DNA of 64,000 nt from Aporhodopirellula rubra. GTDB taxonomy: Bacteria > Planctomycetota > Planctomycetia > Pirellulales > Pirellulaceae. The DNA lies in assembly GCF_014192335.1 (NCBI RefSeq), contig NZ_JACHXU010000011.1:62001-126000 (forward strand). The letters run 5' to 3'. The stretch's first letter is position 1, and every line of letters begins with the position of its first letter. Shown piece after piece: positions 9,146-21,061 of this stretch. Below the pieces are notes generated by a model. That model had not been told where the DNA came from. It did no database searches and saw only the letters and a program-made list of their open reading frames with translations. The translations under genes were made by a program, and so were the position numbers.

Positions 9146-9594
9146 GATGCCTTTTGCTCTCGTGAGCCTGTGAATCAACACACGAGCCACCATGCTCTGC
9201 TGATATTGGGAAAGGACGTTCTGCCGACCCGCAAACGCCAGATTTGCTTCGAAAGTTTATGATTCTAACGCCTTCGACTAGCACGAGGTAGTTTCGCAAC
9301 GGTGCTGCGACAAAACGTTCCGGACGAGCCAAACGGCCGCAACTCAATGCCGAAACGTGTCCGCGTTGAGAGCATTATCAATTGATGACTTGGCTGTTCA
9401 CCATTGCTCAATGAGCCAAGATTGAGAGCACTTCTATTTTGATTGTAGCCACCGACGCCCGCCGGTGGACGACGTTCCGGCAAGCGTAGTTATCTTTGAT
9501 AACCCACGTCATCTACAGGAACGCTCTAGTCGCCAGGATTGGGGCGTCAATGTCCTGTGACTTTGGCGACTTCGTCCGAGAGAATGTCCTCGAA
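9146..9594. other. Intergenic region containing one copy of a 55-bp dispersed repeat
   Basis: No gene is supported in the 449 bases between the VOC and galM genes. Its main content is a repeat at 9443-9497. Confidence 0.5.
9443..9497 (+). repeat. 55-bp dispersed intergenic repeat, copy 1
   Basis: Aligns without gaps to 49339-49393 with 42 of 55 identical bases by my hand count. It contains a potential hairpin CCACCG-8 nt-CGGTGG followed by ACGTT and a GTAG near the end. A third, reverse-oriented and interrupted copy lies near 31807-31869. Confidence 0.55.
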
Positions 9595-10647
9595 CTATGC
9601 CCAGCTGATCTTATAGACGGTGGTCTCGTCGTACTTTTCGCCCGGGTGCAGCACGCTCTTGGGGGCACCCTCAATATTCGGACCGTTCGGGTATTTGGAT
9701 GTCTCGATGCAGAATGCACGGAACTGCCCAAACTGGTCGCCGCTTTCTCGCTTCAAATTGTCCGATGTGTATCGACCGGTATAGAACAGGGTGCCCGGTT
9801 CGGTGGACATGACTTCTAATTTGCGCCCGGTGGTCGGTTCGTGAACCTCGGCAACCTTGGCTAGCGTGCCGACCGGTTTGTTGAACGCGTAGAAGTGTTC
9901 GAATCCGAGCGGCAGTTCATTGAAGGCGTCGCCGATCCGTTTGGGACGAGTGAAGTCCGCCGCGGTGCCTGCGACATCCGCTTCTTCCCCGACAGGCACG
10001 TTCGTTTCGTCTGGTACGAGATACCGGTCGCTGTCGAGTTGAAGCACGTGATCGAGGACTTTGTCTTTGAAGCCATTGAGGTTGAAGTAAGTGTGATTGG
10101 TGAGTGATACCGGTGTCGCTTTGTCCGTTTCGGCGTGGTATTGGATTTGGATTTCGTTGTCATTCGTCAGGCGATACTGAACGACAACTTTCAAATTGCC
10201 CGGGAACGATTCTTCGCCGTCGACACTATCGAGTGACAGCGTCAAGCTCACGCTGTCGTTGTCTTCACTCGTGCCTTCGACCGACCAAATGCGTTTGTCA
10301 AAGCCGCGAACGCCACCGTGCAAGTGATTCGGTCCGTCGTTGGTTGCGACTTGATGTTGCTGACCGTCAACGGTGAATCGACCGTTCTTGATTCTCGCGG
10401 CGTAACGCCCGACGAGGCAACCGAAGTATGGAGAGTTCGTCTTGTACTCGTCGGCAAAATAGCCTTCGAGCGTGTCGAAACCACAAACGATGTCACTGGT
10501 GTTGCCGTCCTTGTCGGGCGTGACGATTGATGTGATGGTCCCACCGTACGTCGTGATTTTGACAACCACGCCGTTGTTGTTTTCAAGTGTATACAGTTCA
10601 ACGGGTTGGCCGTCGAATTCACCGAATGGCGATTGGCTGATTTGCAT
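9595..10647 (-). CDS. galM: Aldose 1-epimerase (galactose mutarotase)
   Basis: Interconverts alpha and beta anomers of galactose and other aldoses, the entry step of the Leloir pathway. Family landmarks are present: NDGPNHLHGG (residues 103-112), RYAARIKNGRF (81-91), and the catalytic histidine in SLTNHTYFNL (His185). A C-terminal FCIETSKYPN carries the catalytic Glu. Length is 350 residues, normal for the family, using the ATG at 10647, which has GGAG about ten bases upstream. The longer frame from 10746 adds a hydrophobic, proline-rich stretch with no family match. In this locus it fits processing of beta-galactose released by the GH2 enzymes. It lies downstream of gntR on the same strand but about 600 bases away. 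Confidence 0.92.
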   Translation of the reverse strand: MQISQSPFGEFDGQPVELYTLENNNGVVVKITTYGGTITSIVTPDKDGNTSDIVCGFDTLEGYFADEYKTNSPYFGCLVGRYAARIKNGRFTVDGQQHQVATNDGPNHLHGGVRGFDKRIWSVEGTSEDNDSVSLTLSLDSVDGEESFPGNLKVVVQYRLTNDNEIQIQYHAETDKATPVSLTNHTYFNLNGFKDKVLDHVLQLDSDRYLVPDETNVPVGEEADVAGTAADFTRPKRIGDAFNELPLGFEHFYAFNKPVGTLAKVAEVHEPTTGRKLEVMSTEPGTLFYTGRYTSDNLKRESGDQFGQFRAFCIETSKYPNGPNIEGAPKSVLHPGEKYDETTVYKISWA

Positions 10648-11252
10648 CGTTTGAGCTCCAGGCGAAGTGTCAGTGGGGAGTGGGGATATGATCAGAGCAT
10701 GCGAGCGGTTCGGGGGCAACAATGTGGTCGCAAAAATAGAAAGCAAAACCGCGCAGGCAGGTACCGTTGCAATGCACCGGAGAGGTAGTCGGCGACGCGG
10801 ACTGGTGTTGAATATGCCGCTGCGATGACTGCGTGCGGAAGCCCGCGTTCGATCAAGCAGCGGAAAGTTCTTGCGGGCTTCTGCCGGTCAACTCGCTGCG
10901 ATCGATCCGGGTGATCGATGCTTCCGGACCGGAACTTCGTTGCCGAAAGGGTGGGAGAGTGACAGAGGCTCTGGCAGTGTTTTGCTCTACAGACTTGGTG
11001 TTAGCTGAATTTCCGAGCAGAAGTGCGAGTTGATCACGACACGAGAGCGATCCCGCGGTCGCTGTAGCCGCCGTGGCCTAGACGGTGGGGCACATTCTGG
11101 CGAAGGTCGTTACCTACCGAGAACCGAGGCTATCGGAAAAAACGCTCTGCGCGCCTGAGAGGCGAGAGGCCAATTCCGCCGCGCACGCTCACTTGTGGTA
11201 ATCAACGTTGTCCTGTCAAACGACATCGAGGACGGACAGCGTCTCCGAATCG
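10648..11252. other. Intergenic region with a hairpin
   Basis: No gene is supported in these 605 bases. A 9-bp inverted repeat GAAGCCCGC (10838-10846) / GCGGGCTTC (10873-10881) with a 26-nt loop lies downstream of gntR; there is no T tract, so terminator function is uncertain. The galM promoter should be here. Confidence 0.4.
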
Positions 11253-11855
11253 CTACTTGATGTTTGCTTGGATCGCAGCGACTGTCTTTTTCATATCACC
11301 GTCGCGGAACGGTTCGAAGATTGCGACGTGCTCCTTGTAAGCTTGGCTGTAGTCGCCCAATCGCGTGTATGTCAGCAGCATGCGGGAGCAGAGTTGTCGC
11401 CATGTCGGCACCAAGTCATCACCGCCGCAGGCGAGCAAGATCTTTTGATGGAATTCAATATCTCGAATCGCGACTTGGGAGGCTTCACCGGAGTCGCATG
11501 CTTCCTTCAACCGTTCCAACGCGAGTTCGACGCTATTGACGCTCTCGTCACTCTTGTCTTCGAAGCCACGCTCGATGACATAGGTTTCAATTTTTAATCG
11601 CAGTTCGGTGATGAACTCTCTGTCCCGCGGGTCAGGCGGATGACGCACCATCACGCCCCGGTTGGCTTGATAGGCGAGATAGCCTTCGTGGGAGAGTTGG
11701 ATGAACGCGTCGCGAACTGGACCGCGGCTGACACCAAAACGCGCCGCCAATTCGATCTCGCGAAGCATTGTGCCAGCGGGGAAACGGCCCGACAGTAAGT
11801 CATTTCGGATTTGATTGGTGACCTGCTCACGCACGGTCTGCGGAATCAACGGCAT
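11253..11855 (-). CDS. GntR family transcriptional regulator (FadR/FCD subfamily)
   Basis: DNA-binding regulator with an N-terminal winged helix (residues 5-70; LREIELAARFGVSRGPVRDA is the recognition region) and an all-helical FCD ligand-binding domain. Its likely metal/ligand histidine sits in IEFHQKILLACGG, with another in the C-terminal helix YKEHVAIFEPF. FCD regulators typically sense sugar acids or other carboxylates. The protein is 200 residues, slightly short for the subfamily. The ATG at 11855 is chosen because GGAGG lies about six bases upstream. A near-palindrome of the GntR operator type (TTGTTAACAT) lies 55 bases before the start, suggesting autoregulation; the same core recurs before the first GH117 gene and before exbB. 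A role as local repressor of galactan-use genes is inference. Confidence 0.9.
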   Translation of the reverse strand: MPLIPQTVREQVTNQIRNDLLSGRFPAGTMLREIELAARFGVSRGPVRDAFIQLSHEGYLAYQANRGVMVRHPPDPRDREFITELRLKIETYVIERGFEDKSDESVNSVELALERLKEACDSGEASQVAIRDIEFHQKILLACGGDDLVPTWRQLCSRMLLTYTRLGDYSQAYKEHVAIFEPFRDGDMKKTVAAIQANIK

Positions 11856-11909
11856 GTTCGCCTCCAAACAATGATTCAAGCCCCTAGACAAGTGATGACT
11901 GGTCTAATT

Positions 11910-11921
11910 ATTGTTAACATC
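11910..11921. promoter_or_regulatory. Candidate GntR operator, upstream of gntR
   Basis: ATTGTTAACATC; its core matches the exact palindrome found at 13611 and 23937 in 9 of 10 bases of TTGTTAACAA. It lies 55 bases before the gntR start codon. The well-known B. subtilis GntR operator has the same architecture (TTGTATACAA core). Confidence 0.5.
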
Positions 11922-12435
11922 ATACATTCGCGGGTTGCTCTATACAAGAGGCCCGGAGTGTTTTCCGGCGAGAAGCGTCGAGTCGCTTCGTTCGTCGGAG
12001 TCGAGTTAACACGAGGAAGGTGAAGACGCGGTCGAAGAATCGGGAGTCCCAGGCGGCACGTGCGGTTGAACGGCACGCATCCGGTTTGGGATCCCATCGC
12101 CAATACCACGACGCCAGCTTGTTTGTGGAGTCGTCGCAGACGCATTCGGATCGGTCTGAGTAGTGCACTATTGTACGTCACGAGTTTGGTGGAGCCTAGC
12201 CCGGTGGATCTGTCGCGATGCCAAGTCGTTGTTCGTGATTGTACGATCGCCTCGCATGGTTCGGGCATCATCAGTATCGGCCAGCGAGACCCCCACCTCA
12301 CTGTCTATCCTCCGGTCACTCCCCGAACTGCGGTCCGCCTTTTGCGTTTGCCGAACCAACTCGTTCGACACCCACGCTCCCACCTTTCTCCACTTGCCTA
12401 CCCGCCTTCAGCCTCCCTCCCTACAAGGCCCTCTC
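11922..12435. other. Divergent intergenic region between gntR and a GH16 gene
   Basis: No convincing coding sequence in either strand; the open frames here lack family features and run into the GH16 leader. It should carry the GH16 promoter. Confidence 0.4.
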
Positions 12436-13398
12436 ATGATGTCATCTCAAATTTTCGTGGCAATCGTCGCCGCAAGTTGCGTACTTTCGTCGGGCGTTGT
12501 CACCGCGCAAACGTTGGTGGCAGCGCAGTCGAATACGGAACGTTCTCGGAATGCCGATGCTTCTCCGCAGCCGTTCTTGCAGAATCCAGATCTGTCGAAG
12601 TCATGGACACTCGTCAAGACTTTTTCGGACGAGTTCAACTCTGGTCGAATCGATCGAAGCAAATGGACGACGGACATGAGACCGTGGGGTGAGCGAGCCT
12701 GGTCGTCGGACAATCTTTCGCAGCGAGATGGAAAACTCTTCATCAAAGCACGCTATGAACCTCACACGCACCGAGGCAACCGGTACTTCTACAAGCTTGG
12801 GATCCTCCAATCACAACAGAAAACAACGTATGGATATTTCGAAGCACGGATCAAAGGCTGCAGTCGCTTTCCGGGGCTCTGTCCCGCGTTTTGGCTGTAC
12901 AGCAACGGACGCGAGAAGAACCCCAAGTACCCCAAGGTGACGTATAGCGAGATTGATATCGTCGAGATGTTGCAGGCCGGTTGGGATAGAGAGCTTAGGC
13001 GTCCCACCGAAGTCAATCGTATCGACTGCAATCTGCACACTCGAGTCATTAATGAACTCGGAAAGGAAGAGTGGATTCGTCCCCAGCAGATGCCCGACGT
13101 TTGTGAACATCATTGGGATGCACCGTGGGATCCGCGTGACGACTATCACGTCTACGCGTGTGAGAACACGCCCGAGCGAATCACGTGGTACATCGATGGA
13201 GAGAAGGTCGCCGAAGAAGACAATCTTTACTGGCACCTTCCGATGAGCGTGACGCTGACGATGGAATTGCGCCCGCCGCTGATCGCGTGGGCCGGCGTCG
13301 ATGGAAGAGTCCCGGTACCCGACGCGAGTACCCCGGAAGGCTTCCCAACGGAGATGTCGGTGGATTACGTCCGCTGTTGGGTACGCAAGCCGGAATGA
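12436..13398 (+). CDS. Secreted GH16 glycoside hydrolase
   Basis: Second family 16 endo-hydrolase, 320 residues, a single-domain enzyme. A signal peptide (MMSSQIFVAIVAASCVLSSG) precedes the jelly-roll catalytic domain, which starts at KTFSDEFNSGRIDRSKW. The signature SEIDIVEM gives nucleophile Glu172, Asp174 and acid/base Glu177, again with the beta-bulge spacing. The long sheet-forming strand TTYGYFEARIKGCSRFPGLC and the WHLPMSVTLTMELRPP strand fit agarase/porphyranase-like members better than simple laminarinases, though this is a judgement from memory. It is the first gene of a same-strand series (12.4-27.8 kb) with GH117, esterase, GH2 and ExbBD genes. Two adjacent ATGs (12436, 12439) are interchangeable; the frame opened at 12163 is leader sequence. 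Confidence 0.88.
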   Translation: MMSSQIFVAIVAASCVLSSGVVTAQTLVAAQSNTERSRNADASPQPFLQNPDLSKSWTLVKTFSDEFNSGRIDRSKWTTDMRPWGERAWSSDNLSQRDGKLFIKARYEPHTHRGNRYFYKLGILQSQQKTTYGYFEARIKGCSRFPGLCPAFWLYSNGREKNPKYPKVTYSEIDIVEMLQAGWDRELRRPTEVNRIDCNLHTRVINELGKEEWIRPQQMPDVCEHHWDAPWDPRDDYHVYACENTPERITWYIDGEKVAEEDNLYWHLPMSVTLTMELRPPLIAWAGVDGRVPVPDASTPEGFPTEMSVDYVRCWVRKPE

Positions 13399-13773
13399 AA
13401 TGCTGCCGCTTGATCGCAGGCATTCGATAACCGGACGGCGCGATACCGAAACTTATTCGCCAGGCAATTGGTGTTCGGTCGGCTAAATACACGAGATCGC
13501 GTGCTGTTTTTCCACTTTCTCGGTTGGACGCCGATGCCCCGAAAGCGGCAATTTGGGTGGAATCCTGACCGCTAGGCGTTGACATCGCCGCCCAAGGAGA
13601 TATTTTGTCGATTGTTAACAATGGGTGCGAGTGTGGGTTTCGTGCAAAGCCCGCGAAGGCCACGGCATTCGCTCTGAACGCGTGAACTCAATCGTTCGGG
13701 CCGCTTCCGAGTGCAGCATGTCTTCCGATTCGCACCCGTTCGGTTTCTCCCACCGCTCGTTCGAGAACTCACA
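13399..13773. other. Intergenic region upstream of the GH117 gene
   Basis: No gene is seen. It contains the operator-like palindrome at 13611-13622, 152 bases before the GH117 start codon. Confidence 0.4.
13611..13622. promoter_or_regulatory. Candidate GntR operator, upstream of GH117 gene
   Basis: Perfect 12-bp palindrome ATTGTTAACAAT. With one base on each side, 14 bases (GATTGTTAACAATG) are identical to the site at 23936-23949. Confidence 0.5.
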
Positions 13774-14955
13774 ATGCAGCTTGCGAAATTGATCGTTCTG
13801 GTTACCTCTCTCTTTCTATCGATCTCCGCCATGGCACAAGAATCCCCGGTTCCCACACCTGAGCAAGTTGACTTTCTGGGCATCACGCATCCCGACAAAC
13901 TGAGTGCCGCATCGAAGCGAGCGTTGTTGTGGCCGAACATTGGAAACGAATGGTTCATTGAGTTTGACACTCAGGATCTCAAGGGTGACCTCGCGTACGA
14001 AGAAGGCGTTTGCCGTCGTGATCCGAGTGCCATCATCAAAGAGAACGGGAAGTACTACGTTTGGTATTCGCGAGGTACCGGGCCAACGCAAGGTTTTGGC
14101 GGCGACATCGAAAACGAAAAAGTGTTCCCGTGGGATCGTTGTGACATTTGGTACGCAACGTCGAACGACGGTTGGACGTGGAAGGAAGAAGGACCCGCCG
14201 TTGCGCGAGGACCCAAGGGTGCCTATGATGATCGGTCGGTTTTCACGTGCGAAATCATGAAGCACGATGGGATGTATTATCTCTGCTACCAGACTGTGAA
14301 ATCGCCTTATACCGTGCGGGTTAAAAACCAAGTCGGGTTGGCGTGGTCGGATTCACCCGATGGCCCTTGGACGAAGAGCGACGAGCCGATTCTCAGTCCA
14401 GCGGACAACGGGATTTGGAAAGGTGAGGAACAGAACCGGTTCAAGGTTATCAAGAAAGGTGACTTTGATAGCCACAAGGTTCACGACCCGTGCATCCTTC
14501 CGTACCGTGGGAAGTTCTACCTTTACTACAAAGGAGAACAGATGGGCGAAGCGATCACGTTCGGCGGTCGACAAATTCGGCACGGCGTCGCGATCGCGGA
14601 CAACCCGAAGGGCCCCTACGTGAAGAGTCTGTACAATCCGATCAGCAACAGCGGGCATGAAGTTTGTGTGTGGCCCTATAACGGAGGGATTGCTTCCCTG
14701 ATCACGACGGATGGACCCGAGAAAAATACGATCCAGTGGTCTCCCGATGGGATCAATTTTGAAATCATGTCGGTGATCAAAGACGCACCGCACGCGATCG
14801 GGCTTAATCGCACCGCGGACAGCGAAAAAGAACCGACCGAAATCCTTCGTTGGGGATTAACTCACGAATACAAAACGTGGCATTACCAACAGATCCGCCG
14901 TTTCTCTTCACGCCGCATTCTCAATCACACCGCCGTCGGCGAATCCGCCGAATAG
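13774..14955 (+). CDS. GH117 alpha-1,3-(3,6-anhydro)-L-galactosidase
   Basis: Five-bladed beta-propeller exo-enzyme; GH117 cleaves the terminal alpha-1,3-linked 3,6-anhydro-L-galactose from neoagaro-oligosaccharides. A signal peptide ([20 protein letters not shown]) is followed by the propeller. Key residues from the ATG at 13774: Asp83 in CRRDPSAII, Asp238 in [10 protein letters not shown], and the His295-Glu296 pair in [10 protein letters not shown]. The spacing equals that of the catalytic residues I recall for Bacteroides plebeius BpGH117 (Asp90, Asp245, His302, Glu303), a constant offset of seven. Repeated blade motifs such as YYVWYS and [11 protein letters not shown] are visible. Length is 393 residues, usual for the family. 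It lies seven codons' worth of spacing before a paralogue, with which it is probably co-transcribed. This gene is the strongest pointer to an agar-type substrate. Confidence 0.85.
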   Translation: MQLAKLIVLVTSLFLSISAMAQESPVPTPEQVDFLGITHPDKLSAASKRALLWPNIGNEWFIEFDTQDLKGDLAYEEGVCRRDPSAIIKENGKYYVWYSRGTGPTQGFGGDIENEKVFPWDRCDIWYATSNDGWTWKEEGPAVARGPKGAYDDRSVFTCEIMKHDGMYYLCYQTVKSPYTVRVKNQVGLAWSDSPDGPWTKSDEPILSPADNGIWKGEEQNRFKVIKKGDFDSHKVHDPCILPYRGKFYLYYKGEQMGEAITFGGRQIRHGVAIADNPKGPYVKSLYNPISNSGHEVCVWPYNGGIASLITTDGPEKNTIQWSPDGINFEIMSVIKDAPHAIGLNRTADSEKEPTEILRWGLTHEYKTWHYQQIRRFSSRRILNHTAVGESAE

Positions 14956-15012
14956 GTCCGCATGCTGTCCGTGCGGCGGTCGTCCTGCACCTCCAAATCT
15001 GAATCACGCTCC

Positions 15013-16272
15013 ATGTCGCTTTATCAACGAATCGCTTTACTTACGTTGACGCTGGTCACGTCGCTGAATCCGAGTGCGTTAGTTGCGGACGAACCAGACG
15101 GTTTTCCGTGGGATATTCCTCAGTCGAAGCCATCGCGTCCGTTAAGTGCTGCGATGGATCGGTTGTACACGAATTACCTGACGCCCCGCCCGGAAGACAA
15201 CGAACTGTTTTCCAGTTTCAAGTACACACGCCTCGAAGGTTTTGACTATCACGGCGGCGACGGTACGGTCTCGCGTCGAGATCCGTCCAAGGTTCTGCGG
15301 ATCAATGATAAGTATTATGTGTGGTACACCAAACGTGATACGCCGACTCCTCCGCAAGGTGCGGCGAAATGCACCGACACGATCCCTTCGACAGATTGGG
15401 ATCTATGCGAAATCTGGTACGCCACCAGTGACGATGGTTTCACGTGGAGGGAACAGGGCGTTGCCGTTCCGCGTCCGCCGAAACCGCAAGTGGGATGGCG
15501 TTCGGTGGCAACGCCGGACGTGCTCGCGTGGAAGGGCAAGTACTATCTGTACTACCAGGGGTTCATGGAGGCTAGCGGTACGAAGGGGGACCATTGCCCT
15601 GTCGCGATGTCGTATGCGGATTCACCGGATGGGCCATGGACTGCTCACGGTGACGTCGTGGTTCCCAATGGTGCGCCGGGCGAGTGGGATCAGTTTTCGA
15701 TTCATGATCCCTATCCTCTCGTTTACAAAGGCCGCATCTATCTTTACTACAAAGCCGCCTTTGGCGATCGACCCGAATACCTCGTGGCAAATGGATTGGC
15801 GATGGCCGACGACCCACACGGGCCGTTCGAGAAACATCCGTTGAACCCGTTGATGAATTCGGGCCACGAGACCGCCTACTTCCCTTTCAAGGAAGGAATC
15901 GTTTCGTTCGCGACAACGAATGGAAACGAGAGCAATACGATTCAATACGCACCCGACGGAATCAACTTTCAAATCGCGGCCGTGACATCACTCATGCCGA
16001 TCGCCTCGGGGCCTCATGTTCCCGACGCGTTTGACTCAAACGGAAACGGTCGAGGCATCACCTGGGGGCTCTCTCATTTTACCAATCCGGGTACATGGGC
16101 GAAGAGCCACAGCATTCTCGCGCGGTTCGACTGTGACCTGAGTCTCGACGTTCACGATCCTGAAATGAAGAATACTCGCGTTTGGCTCAAACCGGATATC
16201 TACTTCTCGCAAGGCCTCAGTCAGGCTCAGCGAAAGCAACGCAAGGCATCTAGTATACCAGCGAGCAAGTGA
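15013..16272 (+). CDS. GH117-like beta-propeller glycoside hydrolase (divergent paralogue)
   Basis: Secreted five-bladed propeller protein of 419 residues, related to the preceding gene but clearly divergent. The signal peptide begins at MSLYQRIALLTLTLVTSLNP. The catalytic set is retained: Asp90 (SRRDPSKVL), Asp232 (SIHDPYPLVY) and the His285-Glu286 pair (MNSGHETAYF). The propeller strands YYVWYTKRD, IWYATSDDGFTW and YYLYYQGF repeat the pattern of its neighbour. The start at 15013 lies 57 bases after the first paralogue's stop, so the two form one transcriptional unit and probably arose by tandem duplication followed by divergence. A different linkage or a sulfated or methylated terminal sugar is a reasonable guess for its specialisation, but the sequence does not prove it. 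Confidence 0.78.
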   Translation: MSLYQRIALLTLTLVTSLNPSALVADEPDGFPWDIPQSKPSRPLSAAMDRLYTNYLTPRPEDNELFSSFKYTRLEGFDYHGGDGTVSRRDPSKVLRINDKYYVWYTKRDTPTPPQGAAKCTDTIPSTDWDLCEIWYATSDDGFTWREQGVAVPRPPKPQVGWRSVATPDVLAWKGKYYLYYQGFMEASGTKGDHCPVAMSYADSPDGPWTAHGDVVVPNGAPGEWDQFSIHDPYPLVYKGRIYLYYKAAFGDRPEYLVANGLAMADDPHGPFEKHPLNPLMNSGHETAYFPFKEGIVSFATTNGNESNTIQYAPDGINFQIAAVTSLMPIASGPHVPDAFDSNGNGRGITWGLSHFTNPGTWAKSHSILARFDCDLSLDVHDPEMKNTRVWLKPDIYFSQGLSQAQRKQRKASSIPASK

Positions 16273-16290
16273 CGTGAATGAGACACGCCA

Positions 16291-17214
16291 ATGATCAGTC
16301 CTCAACCGTTGCTCGCGTGCGCGATCGTTTGTGCTGCGTTTACCTCGTTAACCGCATCTGTTTCCGCGGATGAAGCGATCGATGCGTTCGAACTGACCAC
16401 TCCGGTGATGACCGATGAACAACCCGGTGCGGGGCGACGCGTTCGGCAGATCACACCTGAGTATGCGGGCACGTCGGTGTACCACGCGTTGTATTTGCCG
16501 GCGGATTGGAAACCGGGCGGATCTTACCCGGTGATCGTCGAGTACACCGGGAATCGATGGGAGCCGTCTGCGTCGACCGGACGCGTTGAAGACGCGAATC
16601 TTGGCTACGGGCTCAGTGGCGGGCGTGGTTATATTTGGGTCACGATGCCGTATGTCGAAGCCAATCACACCGAGAACGCGGTGACGTGGTGGGGCGACGC
16701 CCAGGCAACCGCCGAGTATTGCAAGACAAACGTGCCACGCATTTGCGAGCAGTACGGCGGAGACAGGGACCGGGTCTTTGTGTGCGGGTTCTCGCGAGGC
16801 GCGATCGCAACGAGCTACATCGGGCTCGCCGATGACGAGATCGCAACGTTGTGGAGGGGCGTCATTACGCATGACCACTTCGACGGTGATCGAACGTGGA
16901 ACTATCCCGCGAGTGATCGAGAGTCCGCGTTGACACGTCTTTCGCGACTGAAGGGTCGTCCGGTTTTAGTGTGCAGCACGAACGCGAGTGGTCTCCGAGA
17001 TCGGTATCTCAAGGATCACCTCGAACTCGCAGATTTCACGTTTCTCAATGTGCCCACGACAGAGATCTTTGCAATCCCGGAAGGCAAAGTCATTCACCCT
17101 CATACCGACCTGTGGATGCATCAACCGAGCGAGTCTCGCGATCAAGCACGCGAGTGGCTTCGACTCCATAGCGAGTTGGCGAATGTGCCCGAAAGAGAAC
17201 CGCTCACGCAGTAA
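16291..17214 (+). CDS. Secreted alpha/beta hydrolase (esterase-like)
   Basis: Serine hydrolase of 307 residues with signal peptide MISPQPLLACAIVCAAFTSL. The nucleophile elbow is GFSRG (Ser168 at residues 166-170), preceded by the strand DRVFVCGF. A candidate catalytic His is in HPHTDLWM near the C-terminus. The order of strands and the opening segment YHALYLPADWKPGGSYPVIV resemble PHB-depolymerase/feruloyl-esterase-like families. It begins 18 bases after the GH117 paralogue's stop, indicating co-transcription with the two propeller enzymes. A deacylating or de-esterifying role on the algal polysaccharide, or on its side groups, is inference from context. A planctomycete-specific uncharacterised hydrolase is the alternative. 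Confidence 0.75.
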   Translation: MISPQPLLACAIVCAAFTSLTASVSADEAIDAFELTTPVMTDEQPGAGRRVRQITPEYAGTSVYHALYLPADWKPGGSYPVIVEYTGNRWEPSASTGRVEDANLGYGLSGGRGYIWVTMPYVEANHTENAVTWWGDAQATAEYCKTNVPRICEQYGGDRDRVFVCGFSRGAIATSYIGLADDEIATLWRGVITHDHFDGDRTWNYPASDRESALTRLSRLKGRPVLVCSTNASGLRDRYLKDHLELADFTFLNVPTTEIFAIPEGKVIHPHTDLWMHQPSESRDQAREWLRLHSELANVPEREPLTQ

Positions 17215-20984
<3,770 letters not shown>

Positions 20985-21061
20985 CCGTCGGCGGTCTGCC
21001 GTGTTGTTTCGCGATGCGTCTGCTGCTCTTTCAATTCCTTAAGCATTCAATGTGATCCCCC

